From Brugia malayi (Eukaryota > Nematoda > Chromadorea > Rhabditida > Onchocercidae), in assembly GCF_000002995.4 (NCBI RefSeq), contig NW_025062291.1, forward strand, positions 1 through 64,000: DNA of 64,000 nt. The letters run 5' to 3'. A program made the position numbers and the translations under genes. Shown here piece by piece: positions 43,256-58,200 of the stretch; position 1 is the first letter of the stretch, and every line of letters starts with the position of its first letter. The notes under the pieces were generated by a model. It worked only from the letters and a program-made list of their open reading frames with translations. It made no database searches and was not told the origin of the DNA.

Positions 43256-46200
43256 TGGAAATTATAAAATTTTCACCAAAATCAATTTTTAGATTTGAAA
43301 TAATGCTTAAGCCTAAGCCTAAGTACACCCTAAGCCTAAGCCTAAGCATTTTTTTATTATTTAAAATGTCAAATGACCGCGATGTATGTGACCAGTACTA
43401 TTCAACGCTTATAAATTAATTAAGTTCAAAATATCTATTTTTTTAATGTTTTGATATTTCTTAATTTTTCAACATTTAATTAAGATTAAATTTGATAATA
43501 GTAGGGTTTATTTTCCAGTTTATTATGCAAAAATTCTTACAAATTATAGGATTTTCATAAAAATCAATTTTAAATTTAAATTAAAAATTAGCATTAATTG
43601 TAAAAATGAATTACATCTATGACTAATTTTAAAATTTTATTATTTTCACGAGTGAAATTTTAATTCAAAACTCAATTCTTAAAGTTTATTTAATTATTTA
43701 TGCTGATCAAATGACCACAATGTATGTGACCAGTACCTGTGCAATGCAAACAAATTAATCAATTAAGTTCAAATTATCTAATTTTTTAAATGATTCGATT
43801 TTTTTTAATATTTCAACATTTAATTAAAATGATTCTTTGATATTGCTAGAATTTATTTTATAGTTTAATATACAAAATCCTAACAAATTATTGAATTTTC
43901 ATAAAATTTGAAATAAGAATTGATTTCAATTGTAAGAATGAATCAAAACCGTGATAAATTAAAAATTTTAGTTAATTTTGCCTATCAAATATTAATTAAA
44001 ACTTAATTATTAAAGTTTATTTTATTATTAATGTTTGTCAAATGACCACACCGTAAATAACTAGTACTATGGAACGCTTATAAATTAATCAGTTAAGCTC
44101 AAATTATCTATTTTTTTTTAAACAATTGATATTTATAATATTTTAACATTTAATTAAAATAAATTTTGACAACACAGGGATTCATTTTACTTTTTAATAT
44201 ACAAAACTCTAATAAATCATTAAATTTTCACAGAATTTGATATTTAAATTTGAAATAAAAATTAATTTGAATTGTAAGGATGAATTAAAACCGTGATAAA
44301 TTAAAAATTTAATCAATTTCGCTGGTCGAATATTGATTGAAACTTAATTTTTAAAGTTTATTTAGTTATTTATGCTGATCAAATGAGCAACCGTAGATGA
44401 TACAAATAAATCAATTAAGCTCAAAATATCTAACTTTTTTTAATGAATAATATATTTTTTAACAGTTTTAACATTTAATTAAAGTAAAATTTGATATTAC
44501 TAGAAATTATAGAAAAAAGTCTAATATACAAAAAAGGTTTTGATTCATTGCAAATCATAAAACTTTCATAAAATTCTATCTTAAGCTTTCAAACAAAAAT
44601 TAATTTTAGCTGCAGAAATGAATTAAATCTACGACAAATTAAAAATTTTATTAATTTTGCTTCTCAAATATTAAAAAAAGCTTAGTTATTGAAATTTATG
44701 TTGTCAATTGACCACACCGTAACTGACCGTTATCCATGCAATGCATAAATTTAATCAATTGACTTCAAAATAACTATTTTTTTTTAATGAATTGATATTT
44801 CTTAATAGTTTTAACATTTAATTAAAATCAAAATTGATAAAACTAGAAATTATTTCCTCGTTTAAGATACAAAAACTCTTGGAAATTAAAAAAATTTTCA
44901 CCATAATCAATTTTTAGATTTGAAAAAATGCTTAAGCCTAAGCCTAAGCATTATTTTATTATTTAAAATGTCAAATGACCACAATGTATGTGACCAGTTC
45001 CCGCACTATGCGTATATAATAATCATTTTTTTTTTTTTTTTATTAAATGATATTTTTTAATACTTTAACATCCTTTGAAATTAAATTTTGATAATAGTAG
45101 GACTTCTTACCTAATTTAATATGCAAATACCCGTACAAATTATGGGATTTTTATAAATGTATTATTTAAATTTGAAACATAAATTAATTTTAATTGTAAG
45201 AATGAAATAAAATCGTGAAAAATTAAAAATTTAATTAATTTTGCTAATAAAATATTGATTGAAACTTAATTTCTAAAGTTTATTTTATTATATTTGCTGG
45301 TCAAATGACCATGGTGTGTGTGACCAGTATCCATGCAATGCATACAAATTAATCAATTAAGTTCAAAATATCTATTTGTTTTAAGGAATTGAAATTTTTC
45401 AATATTTTATCATTTAATTGAAGTAAATTTTTGGTATTATTAGAATTTATTTTATAGTTTAACATGCAAAATTCTAATAAATTATTGTTTTTTCATAAAA
45501 TTTAAATTTTAAATAAAGATTAATTGTAATTGTGAGAATGAATTAAAACCGTCAAAAATTAAAAATTTAAATAATTTTGCTAATCAAATATTGATTAAAA
45601 CATAATTATAAAAGTTTATTTAAATATTTATGCTGGTCAAATGACCACAATGTATGCGACCAGTACCTATGCAATGCACACAAATTAATCAATTAAGTTC
45701 AAAATATCCATTTTATTTTAATTAATTGATGATTTTCGATATTTTAACATTTAATTAAAATCAAAATTGATAAAACTAGAAATTATTTCCTCGTTTAATA
45801 TACAAAAACTGTTGCAAATTATAAAATTTTCACCAAAATTAATTTTTAGATTTGAAATAATGCTTAAGCCTAAGCCTAAGTATACCCTAAGCCTAAGCCT
45901 AAGTACACCCTAAGCCTAAGCCTAAGCATTATTTAATTATTTATGCTGATCAAATGACCACAATGTATGTGACCAGTACCCATGCAACGCTTATAAATTA
46001 TTCAATTAAGCTCAAAATATCTAATTTTCTTTACGAATTGATATTTTTTAATAGTTTTAACATTTAATTAAAGTGAAATTTGGCAATGCCGGAATTTATT
46101 TCATAGTTTAATATACCAAAACTTTCAAAAATTATACAATTTTCATAAATTATGGTATTTAAATTTGGAAAAAAAATTAATTATAATTGTAAGAATGAAA

Positions 46201-49200
46201 TAAACCCATGACAAATAAAGATTTTAATTAATTTTGCTAATAAAATATCGATTAAAAGTTAATTATTAAAGCTTATTTTATTATTAATGTTGGTCAAATG
46301 ACTACACCGTAAATAACCAGTACTATGGAACGCTCATAAATTAATCAACTAAGCTCAAATTATCTATTTTTTTTTTTTTAAAGAATTGATATTTATAATA
46401 TTTTAACATTTAATTAAAATAAATTTTGACAATACAGGGATTCATCTTACTGTTTAATATACAAAACTCTAATTAATCATTAAATTTTCACAGAATTTGA
46501 TATTTAAATTTGAAATAAAAATTAATTTGAATTGTAGGAATGAATTAAAACCGTGATAAATTAAAAATTTAATCAATTTCGCTAGTCGAATATTGATTGA
46601 AACTTAATTTTTAAAGTTTATTTAGTTATTTATGCTGATCAAATGAGCAACCGTAAATGACCAGTACCTATGCAATGCATATAAATTGATCAATTAAGCT
46701 CGAAATATCTAACTTTTTTTAATGAATATATATTTTTTAACAGTTTTAACATTTAATTAAAGTAAAATTTGATATTACTAGGAATTATAGAAAAAAGTCT
46801 AATATACAAAAAAGGTTTTGATTCATTGCAAATCATAAAACTTTCATAAAATTCTATCTTAAGCTTTCAAACAAAAATTAATTTTAGCTGCAGAAATGAA
46901 TTAAATCTACGACAAATTAAAAATCTTATTAATATCACTTCTCGAATATTAAAAAAGACATAGTTATTAAAGTTTATTTTCTTATTTATGTTGTCAATTG
47001 CCCACACCGTAAATGACCAGTACCTATGAAATGCACACAAATTAATCAATTAAGTTCAAAATATCCATTTCATTTTAATTAATTGATGATTTTCGATATT
47101 TTAACATTTAATGAAAATCAAAATTGATAAAACTAGAAATTATTTCCTCGTTTAATATACAGAAACTGTTGCAAATTATAAAATTTTCACCAAAATAGAT
47201 TTTTAGATTTGAAATAATGCTTAAGCCTAAGCCTAAGTATACCCTAAGCCTAAGCCTAAGCATTATTTTATTATTTAAGATGTCAAATGATAACAATGTA
47301 TGTGGCCAGTTCCCGCACTATGCGTATATAATAATTATTTTTTTTTTTTTTATTAAATGATATTTTTTAATAGTTTTAACATCCTTTGAAATTAAATTTT
47401 GATAATAGTAGAACTTCTTACCTAGTTTTATATGCAAATACCCGTATAAATTATGGGATTTTTGTAAATGTATTATTTAAATTTGAAATAAAAATTAATT
47501 TCAATTGTAAGAATGAATTAGAACAGTGGCAAATTAAAAATTTAATTAATTTTGCTCCTAAAATATCATTCAGAACTCAATTTCTAAACTTGATTTTATT
47601 ATTTTTGCTGTTCAAATGATCACAATGTATGCGATCAGTACCTATGCAATGCACACAAATTAATCAATTAAGTTCAAAATATCCATTTTTTTTTAATTAA
47701 TTGATATTTTTTAATAGTTTTAACATTTAATTAAAATCAAAATTGATAAAACTAGAAGTTATTTCCACGTTTAATATACAAAAACTCTTGCAAATTATAA
47801 AATTTTCACCAAAATCAATTTTTAGATTTGAAATAATGCTTAAACCTAAGCCTAAGTACACCCTAAGCCTAAGCCTAAGCATTTTTTTATTATTTAAAAT
47901 GTCAAATGACCGCGATGTATGTGACCAGTACTATTCAACGCTTATAAATTAATTAAGCTCAAAATATCTATTTTTTTAATGTTTTGATATTTCTTAATTT
48001 TTTAACATTTAATTAAGATTAAATTTGATAATAGTAGGGTTTATTTTCCAGTTTATTATGCAAAAATTCTTACAAATTATAGGATTTTCATAAAAATCAA
48101 TTTTAAATTTAAATTAAAAATTAGCATCAATTGTAAAAATGAATTAGATCTATGACTAATTAAAAATTTTATTATTTTCGCCAGTGAAATTTTAATCAAA
48201 ACTCAATTCTTAAAGTTTATTTAATTATTTATGCTGATCAAATGACCACGAGGTACGTGACCAGTACCTATGCAATGCACACAAATTAATCAATTAAGTT
48301 CAAAATACCACTTTTTTTTTTTTTTAAGAATTGATATTTAAAAATATTTTAACGTATAATTAAAATAAATTCTGACAATACATGTATTCATTTCGCAAAA
48401 TTGTACAAATTTCCTATATTTTGATACTTAAAATAGAAATAAAAATTAATTCTAACTGTACGAATGAATTAAAGCCGTCATTAATTAAAAATTTAATTAA
48501 TTTTGCTAATAAAAAATTGATTAAAGCTTAATTATTAAAGTTTATTTTATTATTTATGTTGCCAATTGACCACACCATAAATGACCAGTACCCATGCAAC
48601 GCTTATAAATTAGTCAATTAAGCTCAAAATTTTCTTTACGAATTGATATTTTTTAATAGTTTTAACATTTTAATTAAATTGAAATTTGACAACACCGGCA
48701 TTTATTTCATAGTTTATTATGCAAAAACTTTTACAAATTGCACAATTTTCTTAAATTATGGTATTTAAATTTGGAAAATAAATTAATTACAATTGTAAGA
48801 ATGAAATAAAACCGTGACAAACAAAGAATTTAATTAATTTTGCTAATAAAATGTTGATTAAAAGTTATTTTTTAAAGTTTTTTTTAATATTTTATGCTGA
48901 CCAATTGACCACACCGTGACTGACCAGTACCTATGCAACGCTTATAAACTAATCAATCAAGTTCAAATTATCTAATTTTTTTAATGATTTGATTTTTTTT
49001 TAATACTTTAACATTTAAATAAAATCAGTTTTTGATATTGCTAGAATTTATTTTATAGTTTAATATACAAAACTCTGACAAATTATTGAATTTTCATAAA
49101 ATTTGATATTTAGATTTGAAATAAAAATTAATTTCAATTGTAAGAATGATTTAGAACAGTGGCAAGTTAAAAATTTAAATAATTTTGCAAATAAAACATT

Positions 49201-52200
49201 GTTTAAAACCTAATTTTGAATGATTATTTAATTATTTATGCCGATCAAATGACCAGTCGTAAATAACCAGTACCTATGCAATGCATATAAATTGATCAAT
49301 TAAGCTCGAAATATCTAACTTTTTTTAATGAATATATATTTTTTTAACAGTTTTAACATTTAATTAAAGTGAAATTTGATATTACTAGAAATTATTTCGT
49401 AGTCTATTGTACAAAAAAGGCTTTGATTCATTGCAAATCATAAAATTTTCATAAAATTCGATCTTAAAATTTCAAACAAAAATTAATTTTAGCTGCAGAA
49501 ATGAATTAAATCTACGACAAATTATTAAAAATCTTATTAATTTTGCTTCTCAAATATTAAAAAAAGCTTAGTTATTGAAATTTATTTTCATATTTATGTT
49601 GTCAATTGACCACACCGTAAATGACCAGTACCTATGCAATGCACACAAATAAATCAATTAAGTTGACAAATTATTGAATTTTCATAAAAATCAATTTTAA
49701 ATTTGGATTAAAATTAGCATTAATTGTAAAAATGAATTAGATCTATGACTAATTAAAAATTTTATTATTTTCACAAGTGAAACTTTAATCAAAACTCAAT
49801 TCTTAAAGTTTATTTAATTATTTATGCTGATCAAATGACCACAATGTATGCGACCAGTACCTATGCAATGCACACAAATTAATCAATTAAGTTCAAAATA
49901 TCCATTTTATTTTAATTAATTGATGATTTTCGATATTTTAACATTTAATGAAAATCAAAATTGATAAAACTAGAAATTATTTCCTCGTTTAATATACAGA
50001 AACTGTTGCAAATTATAAAATTTTCACCAAAATAGATTTTTAGATTTGAAATAATGCTTAAGCCTAAGCCTAAGTATACCCTAAGCCTAAGCCTAAGCAT
50101 TATTTTATTATTTAAGATGTCAAATGATAACAATGTATGTGGCCAGTTCCCGCACTATGCGTATATAATAATTATTTTTTTTTTTTTTATTAAATGATAT
50201 TTTTTAATAGTTTTAACATCCTTTGAAATTAAATTTTGATAATAGTAGAACTTCTTACCTAGTTTTATATGCAAATACCCGTATAAATTATGGGATTTTT
50301 GTAAATGTATTATTTAAATTTGAAATAAAAATTAATTTCAATTGTAAGAATGAATTAGAACAGTGGCAAATTAAAAATTTAATTAATTTTGCTCCTAAAA
50401 TATCATTCAGAACTCAATTTCTAAACTTGATTTTATTATTTTTGCTGTTCAAATGATCACAATGTATGCGATCAGTACCTATGCAATGCACACAAATTAA
50501 TCAATTAAGTTCAAAATATCCATTTTTTTTTAATTAATTGATATTTTTTAATAGTTTTAACATTTAATTAAAATCAAAATTGATAAAACTAGAAGTTATT
50601 TCCACGTTTAATATACAAAAACTCTTGCAAATTATAAAATTTTCACCAAAATCAATTTTTAGATTTGAAATAATGCTTAAGCCTAAGCCTAAGCCTAAGC
50701 ATTTTTTTATTATTTAAAATGTCAAATGACCACGATGTATGTGATCAATACTATTCAACGCTTATAATTAATTAAGTTCAAAATGATCTATTTTTTTAAT
50801 GATTTGATATTTCTTAATTTTTTAACATTTAATTAAGATTAAATTTGATAATAGTATGGTTTATTTCCCAGTTTATTATGCAAAAATTCTTACAAATTAT
50901 AGCATTTTCACAAAAAGCAATTTTAAATTTGAATGAAAAATTAGCATTAATTGTAAAAATGAATTAGATCTATGACTAATTAAAAATTTTATTATTTTCG
51001 CGAGTGAAATTTTAATCAAAACTCAATTCTTAAAGTTTATTTAATTATTTATGCTGATCAAATGACCACGATGTATGTGACCAGTACCTATGCAATGCAC
51101 ACAAATTAATCAATTAAGTTCAAAATATCCATTTTTTTTTTTAATTAATTGATATTTTTCAAAATTTTAACATTTATTTAAAACTGGCTTTTGATATTTA
51201 CTACAATTTATTTTGTAGATTAATATGCAAAATTCTAGTAAATTAATGAATTTTCATAAAATTTAAATTTTAAATTTGAAATAAAAATGAATTATAATTG
51301 TGAGAATGAATTAAAACCGTCAAAAATCGAAAATTAAAATAGTTTTGCTAAATAAATACTGATTAAAACTTAATTATTAAAGTTTATTTTAATATTTCTG
51401 CTGGTCAAATGACCACTATGTATGCGACCAGTACCTGTGCAATGAACACAAATTTAATCAATTGACTTCAAAATAACTAATTTAATGAAATATATATTTT
51501 AGCAGTTTTACATTTAATTAATGTAAAATTTGATATTACTAGGAATTATAGAAAAAAAGTCTAATATACAAAAAAGGTTTTGATTCATTGCAAATCATTA
51601 AACTTTCATAAAATTCTATCTTAAGATTTCAAACAAAAATTAATTTTAGCTGCAGAAATGAATTAAATCTACGACAAATTAAAAATCTTATTAATTTTGT
51701 TTCTCAAATATTAAAAAAAGCTTAGTTATTGAAGTATATTTTCTTATTTATGTTGTCAATTGACCACACCGTAACTGACCGTTATCCATGCAACGCATAA
51801 AATTAATCAATTGAGTTCAAAATAACTAATTTTTTTTAATGAATTGATAATTTTTAATAGTTTTAACATTTAATTAAAATCAAAATTGATAAAACTAGAA
51901 AATATTTTCCCGTTCAATATATAAAAACTCTTGCAAATTATAAAATTTTCACCAGAATCAATTTTTAGATTTGAAATAATGCTTAAGCCTAAGCCTAAGT
52001 ATACCTTAAGCCAAAGCCTAAGCATTATTTTATTATTTAAGATGTCAAATGACCACAATGTATGTGACAGTTCCCGCACTATGCGTATATAATCATCAAT
52101 TTTTTTTTTTATTAAATGATTTTTTTTTAATACTTTAACATCCTTTGAAATTAAATTTTGATAATAGTAGGAATTCTTACCTAGTTCAGTATGCAAATAC

Positions 52201-55200
52201 CCGTACAAATTATGGGATTTTTATAATTGTATTATTTAAATTTGAAATATAAATTAATTTTAATTGTAAGAATGAATTAAAATCGTGAAAAATTAAAAAT
52301 TTAATTAATTTCTAAAGTTTATTTTATTATTTTTGCTGGTCAAATGACCACGGTGTGTGTGACCAGTACCTTGCAACGCATAAAATTCAATCAATTAAGT
52401 ACAAAATATCTATTTTTTTAATGATTTGTTATTTTTTAATATTTTAACAATTATTTAAAATTACTTTTTGATATTGCTAGAATTTATTTTGTAGATTAAT
52501 ATGTTTCACAAAATCCAGATTTTTTGAAATAAAAATTTATTATAATTGTGAGAATGAATTAAAACCGTCACTAATTTAAAATTTAATTAGTTTTGCTAAT
52601 CAAATATTGATTAAAACTTAATTATTAAAGTTTATTCAAATATTTATGCTGGTCAAATGACCACAATGTATGCGACCAGTACCTATGCAATGCACACAAA
52701 TTAATCAATTAAGTTCAAAATATCCATTTTATTTTAATTAATTGATGATTTTCGATATTTTAACATTTAATTAAAATCAAAATTGATAAAACTAGAAATT
52801 ATTTCCTCGTTTAATATACAAAAACTGTTGCAAATTATAAAATTTTCACCAAAATCAATTTTTAGATTTGAAATAATGCTTAAGCCTAAGCCTAAATATA
52901 CCCTAAGCCTAAGCCTAAGCACTTTTTTATTATTTAAAATGTCAAATTACCGCGATGTATGTGACCAGTACTATTCAACGCTTATGAATTATGTTCAAAA
53001 TACCTATTTTTTTAATGTTTTGATATTTCTTAATTTTTTAACATTTAATTAAGATTAAATTTGATAATAGTAGGGTTTGTTTTCCAGTTTATTATGCAAA
53101 AATTCTTACAAATTATAGGATTTTTACAAAAATCAATTTTTAATTTGAAATAAAAATTAGCATTAATTGTAAAAATGAGTTAGGTCTATGACTAATTAAA
53201 AATTTTATTATTTTCACAACTGAAATTTTAATCAGAATTTAAAAATTAAAATTTATTTAATTGTTTTTGACCAGTATCTATGCAACGCTTGTAAATTAAT
53301 CAATTAAGTTCAAAATATCTATTTTTTTTAAAGAATTGATATTTTTAAATATTTTAGCACTTAATTAAAATAAATTTTTGACATTACTGGAATTTATTTT
53401 ATAATTCATTATACGAAACCTTAAAAAAATATTGAATTTTGTTAAATTTTGATATTTAAATTTGGAATAAAAATTGATTTTAATTGTAAGAATGAATTAA
53501 AACCGTCACGAATTGAAAATTTAATTAATTTTGCTAACCAAATATTGATTAAAACTTAACTTTTAAAGTTTGCTTAATTATTTATGCTGATCAATTCACC
53601 AACTGTAAATGACCAGTACCCTTGCAATGCATATAAATTAATCATTTAAGCTCAAAATATCTAACTTTTTTAATGAATATATATATATATATATTTTTTT
53701 TTAACAGTTTTAACATTTAATTAAAATTTGTTATTACTAGAAATTTTTTCGTAGTCTAACATACAAAAAATGTTTTGATTCATTGCAAATCATAAAATTT
53801 TCATAAAATTTGATCTTGAGATTTCAAATGAAAATTAATTTTAGCTGCAGAAATGAATTTAATCTACGACAAATTAAAAATCTTATTAATTTCACTTCTC
53901 GAATATTAAAAAAAAACTAAGTTATTAAAGTTTATTTTCTTATTTATGTGTCAATTGACCACACCGTAAGTGACTGGTACGTATGCAACGCATAAAATTT
54001 ATGAATTTATTAGAATTTTGCATATTAATCTATAAAATAAATTCTAGCAATATCAAAAAGTAATTTGAATTAAATGACAAAATATTGAAAAATTTCAATT
54101 CCTTAAAACAAATAGATATTTTGAACTTAATTGATTAATTTACATGCATTGCATGGATACTGGTCACATACATTGTGGTCGTTTGACCAGCAAAAATAAT
54201 AAAATCAAGTTTAGAAATTGAGTTTTGATTAAAATTTCAGTTGCGAAAATAATAAAATTTTTAATTAGTCATCGATCTAATTCATTTTTGCATTTAATGC
54301 TAATTTTTAATTCAAATTTAAAATTGATTTTTGCGAAAATTCTATAATTTGTAAGAATTTTTGCGTAATAAACTGGGAAAAAACCCTGCTATTATCAAAT
54401 TTAATCTTAATTAAATGTTGAACAGCAAAAATAATAAAATCAAGTTTAGAAATTGAGTTCTGAATGATATTTTAGGAGCAAAATTAATTAAATTTTTAAT
54501 TTGCCACTGTTCTAATTCATTCTTACAATTGAAATTAATTTTTATTTCAAATTTAAATAATACATTTACAAAAATCCCATAATTTATACGGGTATTTGCA
54601 TATAAAACTAGGTAAGAAGTTCTACTATTATCAAAATTTAATTTCAAAGGATGTTAAAACTATTAAAAAATATCATTTAATAAAAAAAAAAAAATAATTA
54701 TTATATACGCATAGTGCGGGAACTGGCCACATACATTGTTATCATTTGACATCTTAAATAATAAAATAATGCTTAGGCTTAGGCTTAGGGTATACTTAGG
54801 CTTAGGCTTAAGCATTATTTCAAATCTAAAAATCTATTTTGGTGAAAATTTTATAATTTGCAACAGTTTCTGTATATTAAACGAGGAAATAATTTCTAGT
54901 TTTATCAATTTTGATTTTCATTAAATGTTAAAATATCGAAAATCATCAATTAATTAAAATAAAATGGATATTTTGAACTTAATTGATTAATTTGTGTGCA
55001 TTGCATAGGTACTGGTCGCATACATTGTGGTCATTTGATCAGCATAAATAATTAAATAAACTTTAAGAATTGAGTTTTGATTAAAGTTTCACTTGTGAAA
55101 ATAATAAAATTTTTAATTAGTCATAGATCTAATTCATTTTTACAATTAATGCTAATTTTAATCCAAATTTAAAATTGATTTTTATGAAAATTCAATAATT

Positions 55201-58200
55201 TGTCAACTTAATTGATTTATTTGTGTGCATTGCATAGGTACTGGTCATTTACGGTGTGGTCAATTGACAACATAAATATGAAAATAAATTTCAATAACTA
55301 AGCTTTTTTTAATATTTGAGAAGCAAAATTAATAAGATTTTTAATAATTTGTCGTAGATTTAATTCATTTCTGCAGCTAAAATTAATTTTTGTTTGAAAT
55401 TTTAAGATCGAATTTTATGAAAATTTTATGATTTGCAATGAATCAAAGCCTTTTTTGTACAATAGACTACGAAATAATTTCTAGTAATATCAAATTTCAC
55501 TTTAATTAAATGTTAAAACTGTTAAAAAAATATATATTCATTAAAAAAAGTTAGATATTTCGAGCTTAATTGATCAATTTATATGCATTGCATAGGTACT
55601 GGTTATTTACGACTGGTCATTTGATCGGCATAAATAATTAAATAATCATTCAAAATTAGGTTTTAAACAATGTTTTATTTGCAAAATTATTTAAATTTTT
55701 AACTTGCCACTGTTCTAAATCATTCTTACAATTGAAATTAATTTTTATTTCAAATCTAAATATCAAATTTTATGAAAATTCAATAATTTGTCAGAGTTTT
55801 GTATATTAAACTATAAAATAAATTCTAGCAATATCAAAAACTGATTTTATTTAAATGTTAAAGTATTAAAAAAAAATCAAATCATTAAAAAAATTAGATA
55901 ATTTGAACTTGATTGATTAGTTTATAAGCGTTGCATAGGTACTGGTCAGTCACGGTGTGGTCAATTGGTCAGCATAAAATATTAAAAAAAACTTTAAAAA
56001 ATAACTTTTAATCAACATTTTATTAGCAAAATTAATTAAATTCTTTGTTTGTCACGGTTTTATTTCATTCTTACAATTGTAATTAATTTATTTTCCAAAT
56101 TTAAATACCATAATTTAAGAAAATTGTGCAATTTGTAAAAGTTTTTGCATAATAAACTATGAAATAAATGCCGGTGTTGTCAAATTTCAATTTAATTAAA
56201 ATGTTAAAACTATTAAAAAATATCAATTCGTAAAGAAAATTTTGAGCTTAATTGACTAATTTATAAGCGTTGCATGGGTACTGGTCATTTATGGTGTGGT
56301 CAATTGGCAACATAAATAATAAAATAAACTTTAATAATTAAGCTTTAATCAATTTTTTATTAGCAAAATTAATTAAATTTTTAATTAATGACGGCTTTAA
56401 TTCATTCGTACAGTTAGAATTAATTTTTATTTCTATTTTAAGTATCAAAATATAGGAAATTTGTACAATTTTGCGAAATGAATACATGTATTGTCAGAAT
56501 TTATTTTAATTATACGTTAAAATATTTTTAAATATCAATTCTTAAAAAAAAAAAAAGTGGTATTTTGAACTTAATTGATTAATTTGTGTGCATTGCATAG
56601 GTACTGGTCGCATACATTGTGGTCATTTGACCAGCATAAATATTTAAATAAACTTTTATAATTATGTTTTAATCAATATTTGATTAGCAAAATTATTTAA
56701 ATTTTTAATTTTTGACGGTTTTAATTCATTCTCACAATTACAATTAATCTTTATTTAAAATTTAAATTTTATGAAAAAACAATAATTTATTAGAATTTTG
56801 CATGTTAAACTATAAAATAAATTCTAATAATACCAAAAATTTACTTCAATTAAATGATAAAATATTGAAAAATTTCAATTCCTTAAAACAAATAGATATT
56901 TTGAACTTAATTGATTAATTTGTATGCATTGCATGGATACTGGTCACACACACCATGGTCATTTGACCAGCAAATATAATAAAATAAACTTTAGAAATTA
57001 AGTTTCAATCAATATTTTATTAGCAAAATTAATTAAATTTTTAATTTTTCACGATTTTATTTCATTCTTACAATTAAAATTAATTTATGTTTCAAATTTA
57101 AATAATACATTTATAAAAATCCCATAATTTGTACGGGTATTTGCATATTAAATTAGGTAAGAAGTCCTACTATTATCAAAATTTAATTTCAAAGGATGTT
57201 AAAGTATTAAAAAATATCATTTAATAAAAAAAAAAAAAAAATGATTATTATATACGCATAGTGCGGGAACTGGTCACATACATTGTGGTCATTTGACATT
57301 TTAAATAATAAAATAATGCTTAGGCTTAGGCTTAAGCATTTTTTCAAATCTAAAAATTGATTATGGTGAAAATTTTTTTAATTTCCAAGAGTTTTTGTAT
57401 CTTAAACGAGGAAATAATTTCTAGTTTTATCAATTTTGATTTTAATTAAATGTTAAAACTATTAAGAAATATCAATTCATTAAAAAAAAATAGTTATTTT
57501 GAAGTCAATTGATTAAATTTATGCATTGCATGGATAACGGTCAGTTACGGTGTGGTCAATTGACAACATAAATTTCAATAACTAAGCTTTTTTTAATATT
57601 TGAGAAGCAAAATTAATAAAATTTTTAATTTGTCGTAGATTTAATTCATTTCTGCAGCTAAAATTAATTTTTGTTTGAAAGCTTAAGATAGAATTTTATG
57701 AAAGTTTTATGATTTGCAATGAATCAAAACCTTTTTTGTATATTAGACTTTTTTCTATAATTTCTAGTAATATCAAATTTTACTTTAATTAAATGTTAAA
57801 ACTGTTAAAAAATATATTATTCATTAAAAAAAGTTAGATATTTTGAGCTTAATTGATTTATTTGTATCATCTACGGTTGCTCATTTGATCAGCATAAATA
57901 ACTAAATAAACTTTAAAAATTAAGTTTCAATCAATATTCGACCAGCGAAATTGATTAAATTTTTAATTTATCACGGTTTTAATTCATCCTTACAATTCAA
58001 ATTAATTTTTATTTCAAATTTAAATATCAAATTCTGTGAAAATTTAATGATTTATTAGAGTTTTGTATATTAAAAAGTAAAATGAATCCCTGTGTTGTCA
58101 AAATTTATTTTAATTAAATGTTAAAATATTATAAATATCAATTGTTTAAAAAAAAAAATAGATAATTTGAGCTTAACTGATTAATTTATAAGCGTTCCAT

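Larger units (their letters stand above)
36900..48650. repeat. Inverted repeat, centre about 42794
   Basis: Left and right positions add up to about 85587 from roughly 37000 to 40050 and from 45540 to 48600. The double-length TTAGGC tract at 39656-39728 pairs with 45859-45931, and 38538-38720 pairs with 46867-47049. It overlaps the arms of the other inverted repeats, so the satellite has been copied more than once in opposite directions. The outer limits are approximate. Confidence 0.75.
28340..54418. repeat. Inverted repeat, 7.4-kb arms, centre about 41378
   Basis: The arms are 28340-35710 and 47045-54418. Matching positions add up to 82752-82760 (for example 29708 with 53052, 32622 with 50133, and 35456 with 47296), so only a few small indels separate them. 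The right arm ends abruptly at 54418, where the sequence changes from AATTAAATGTT to GAACAGC and picks up a copy of the block starting near 35134. Confidence 0.85.
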
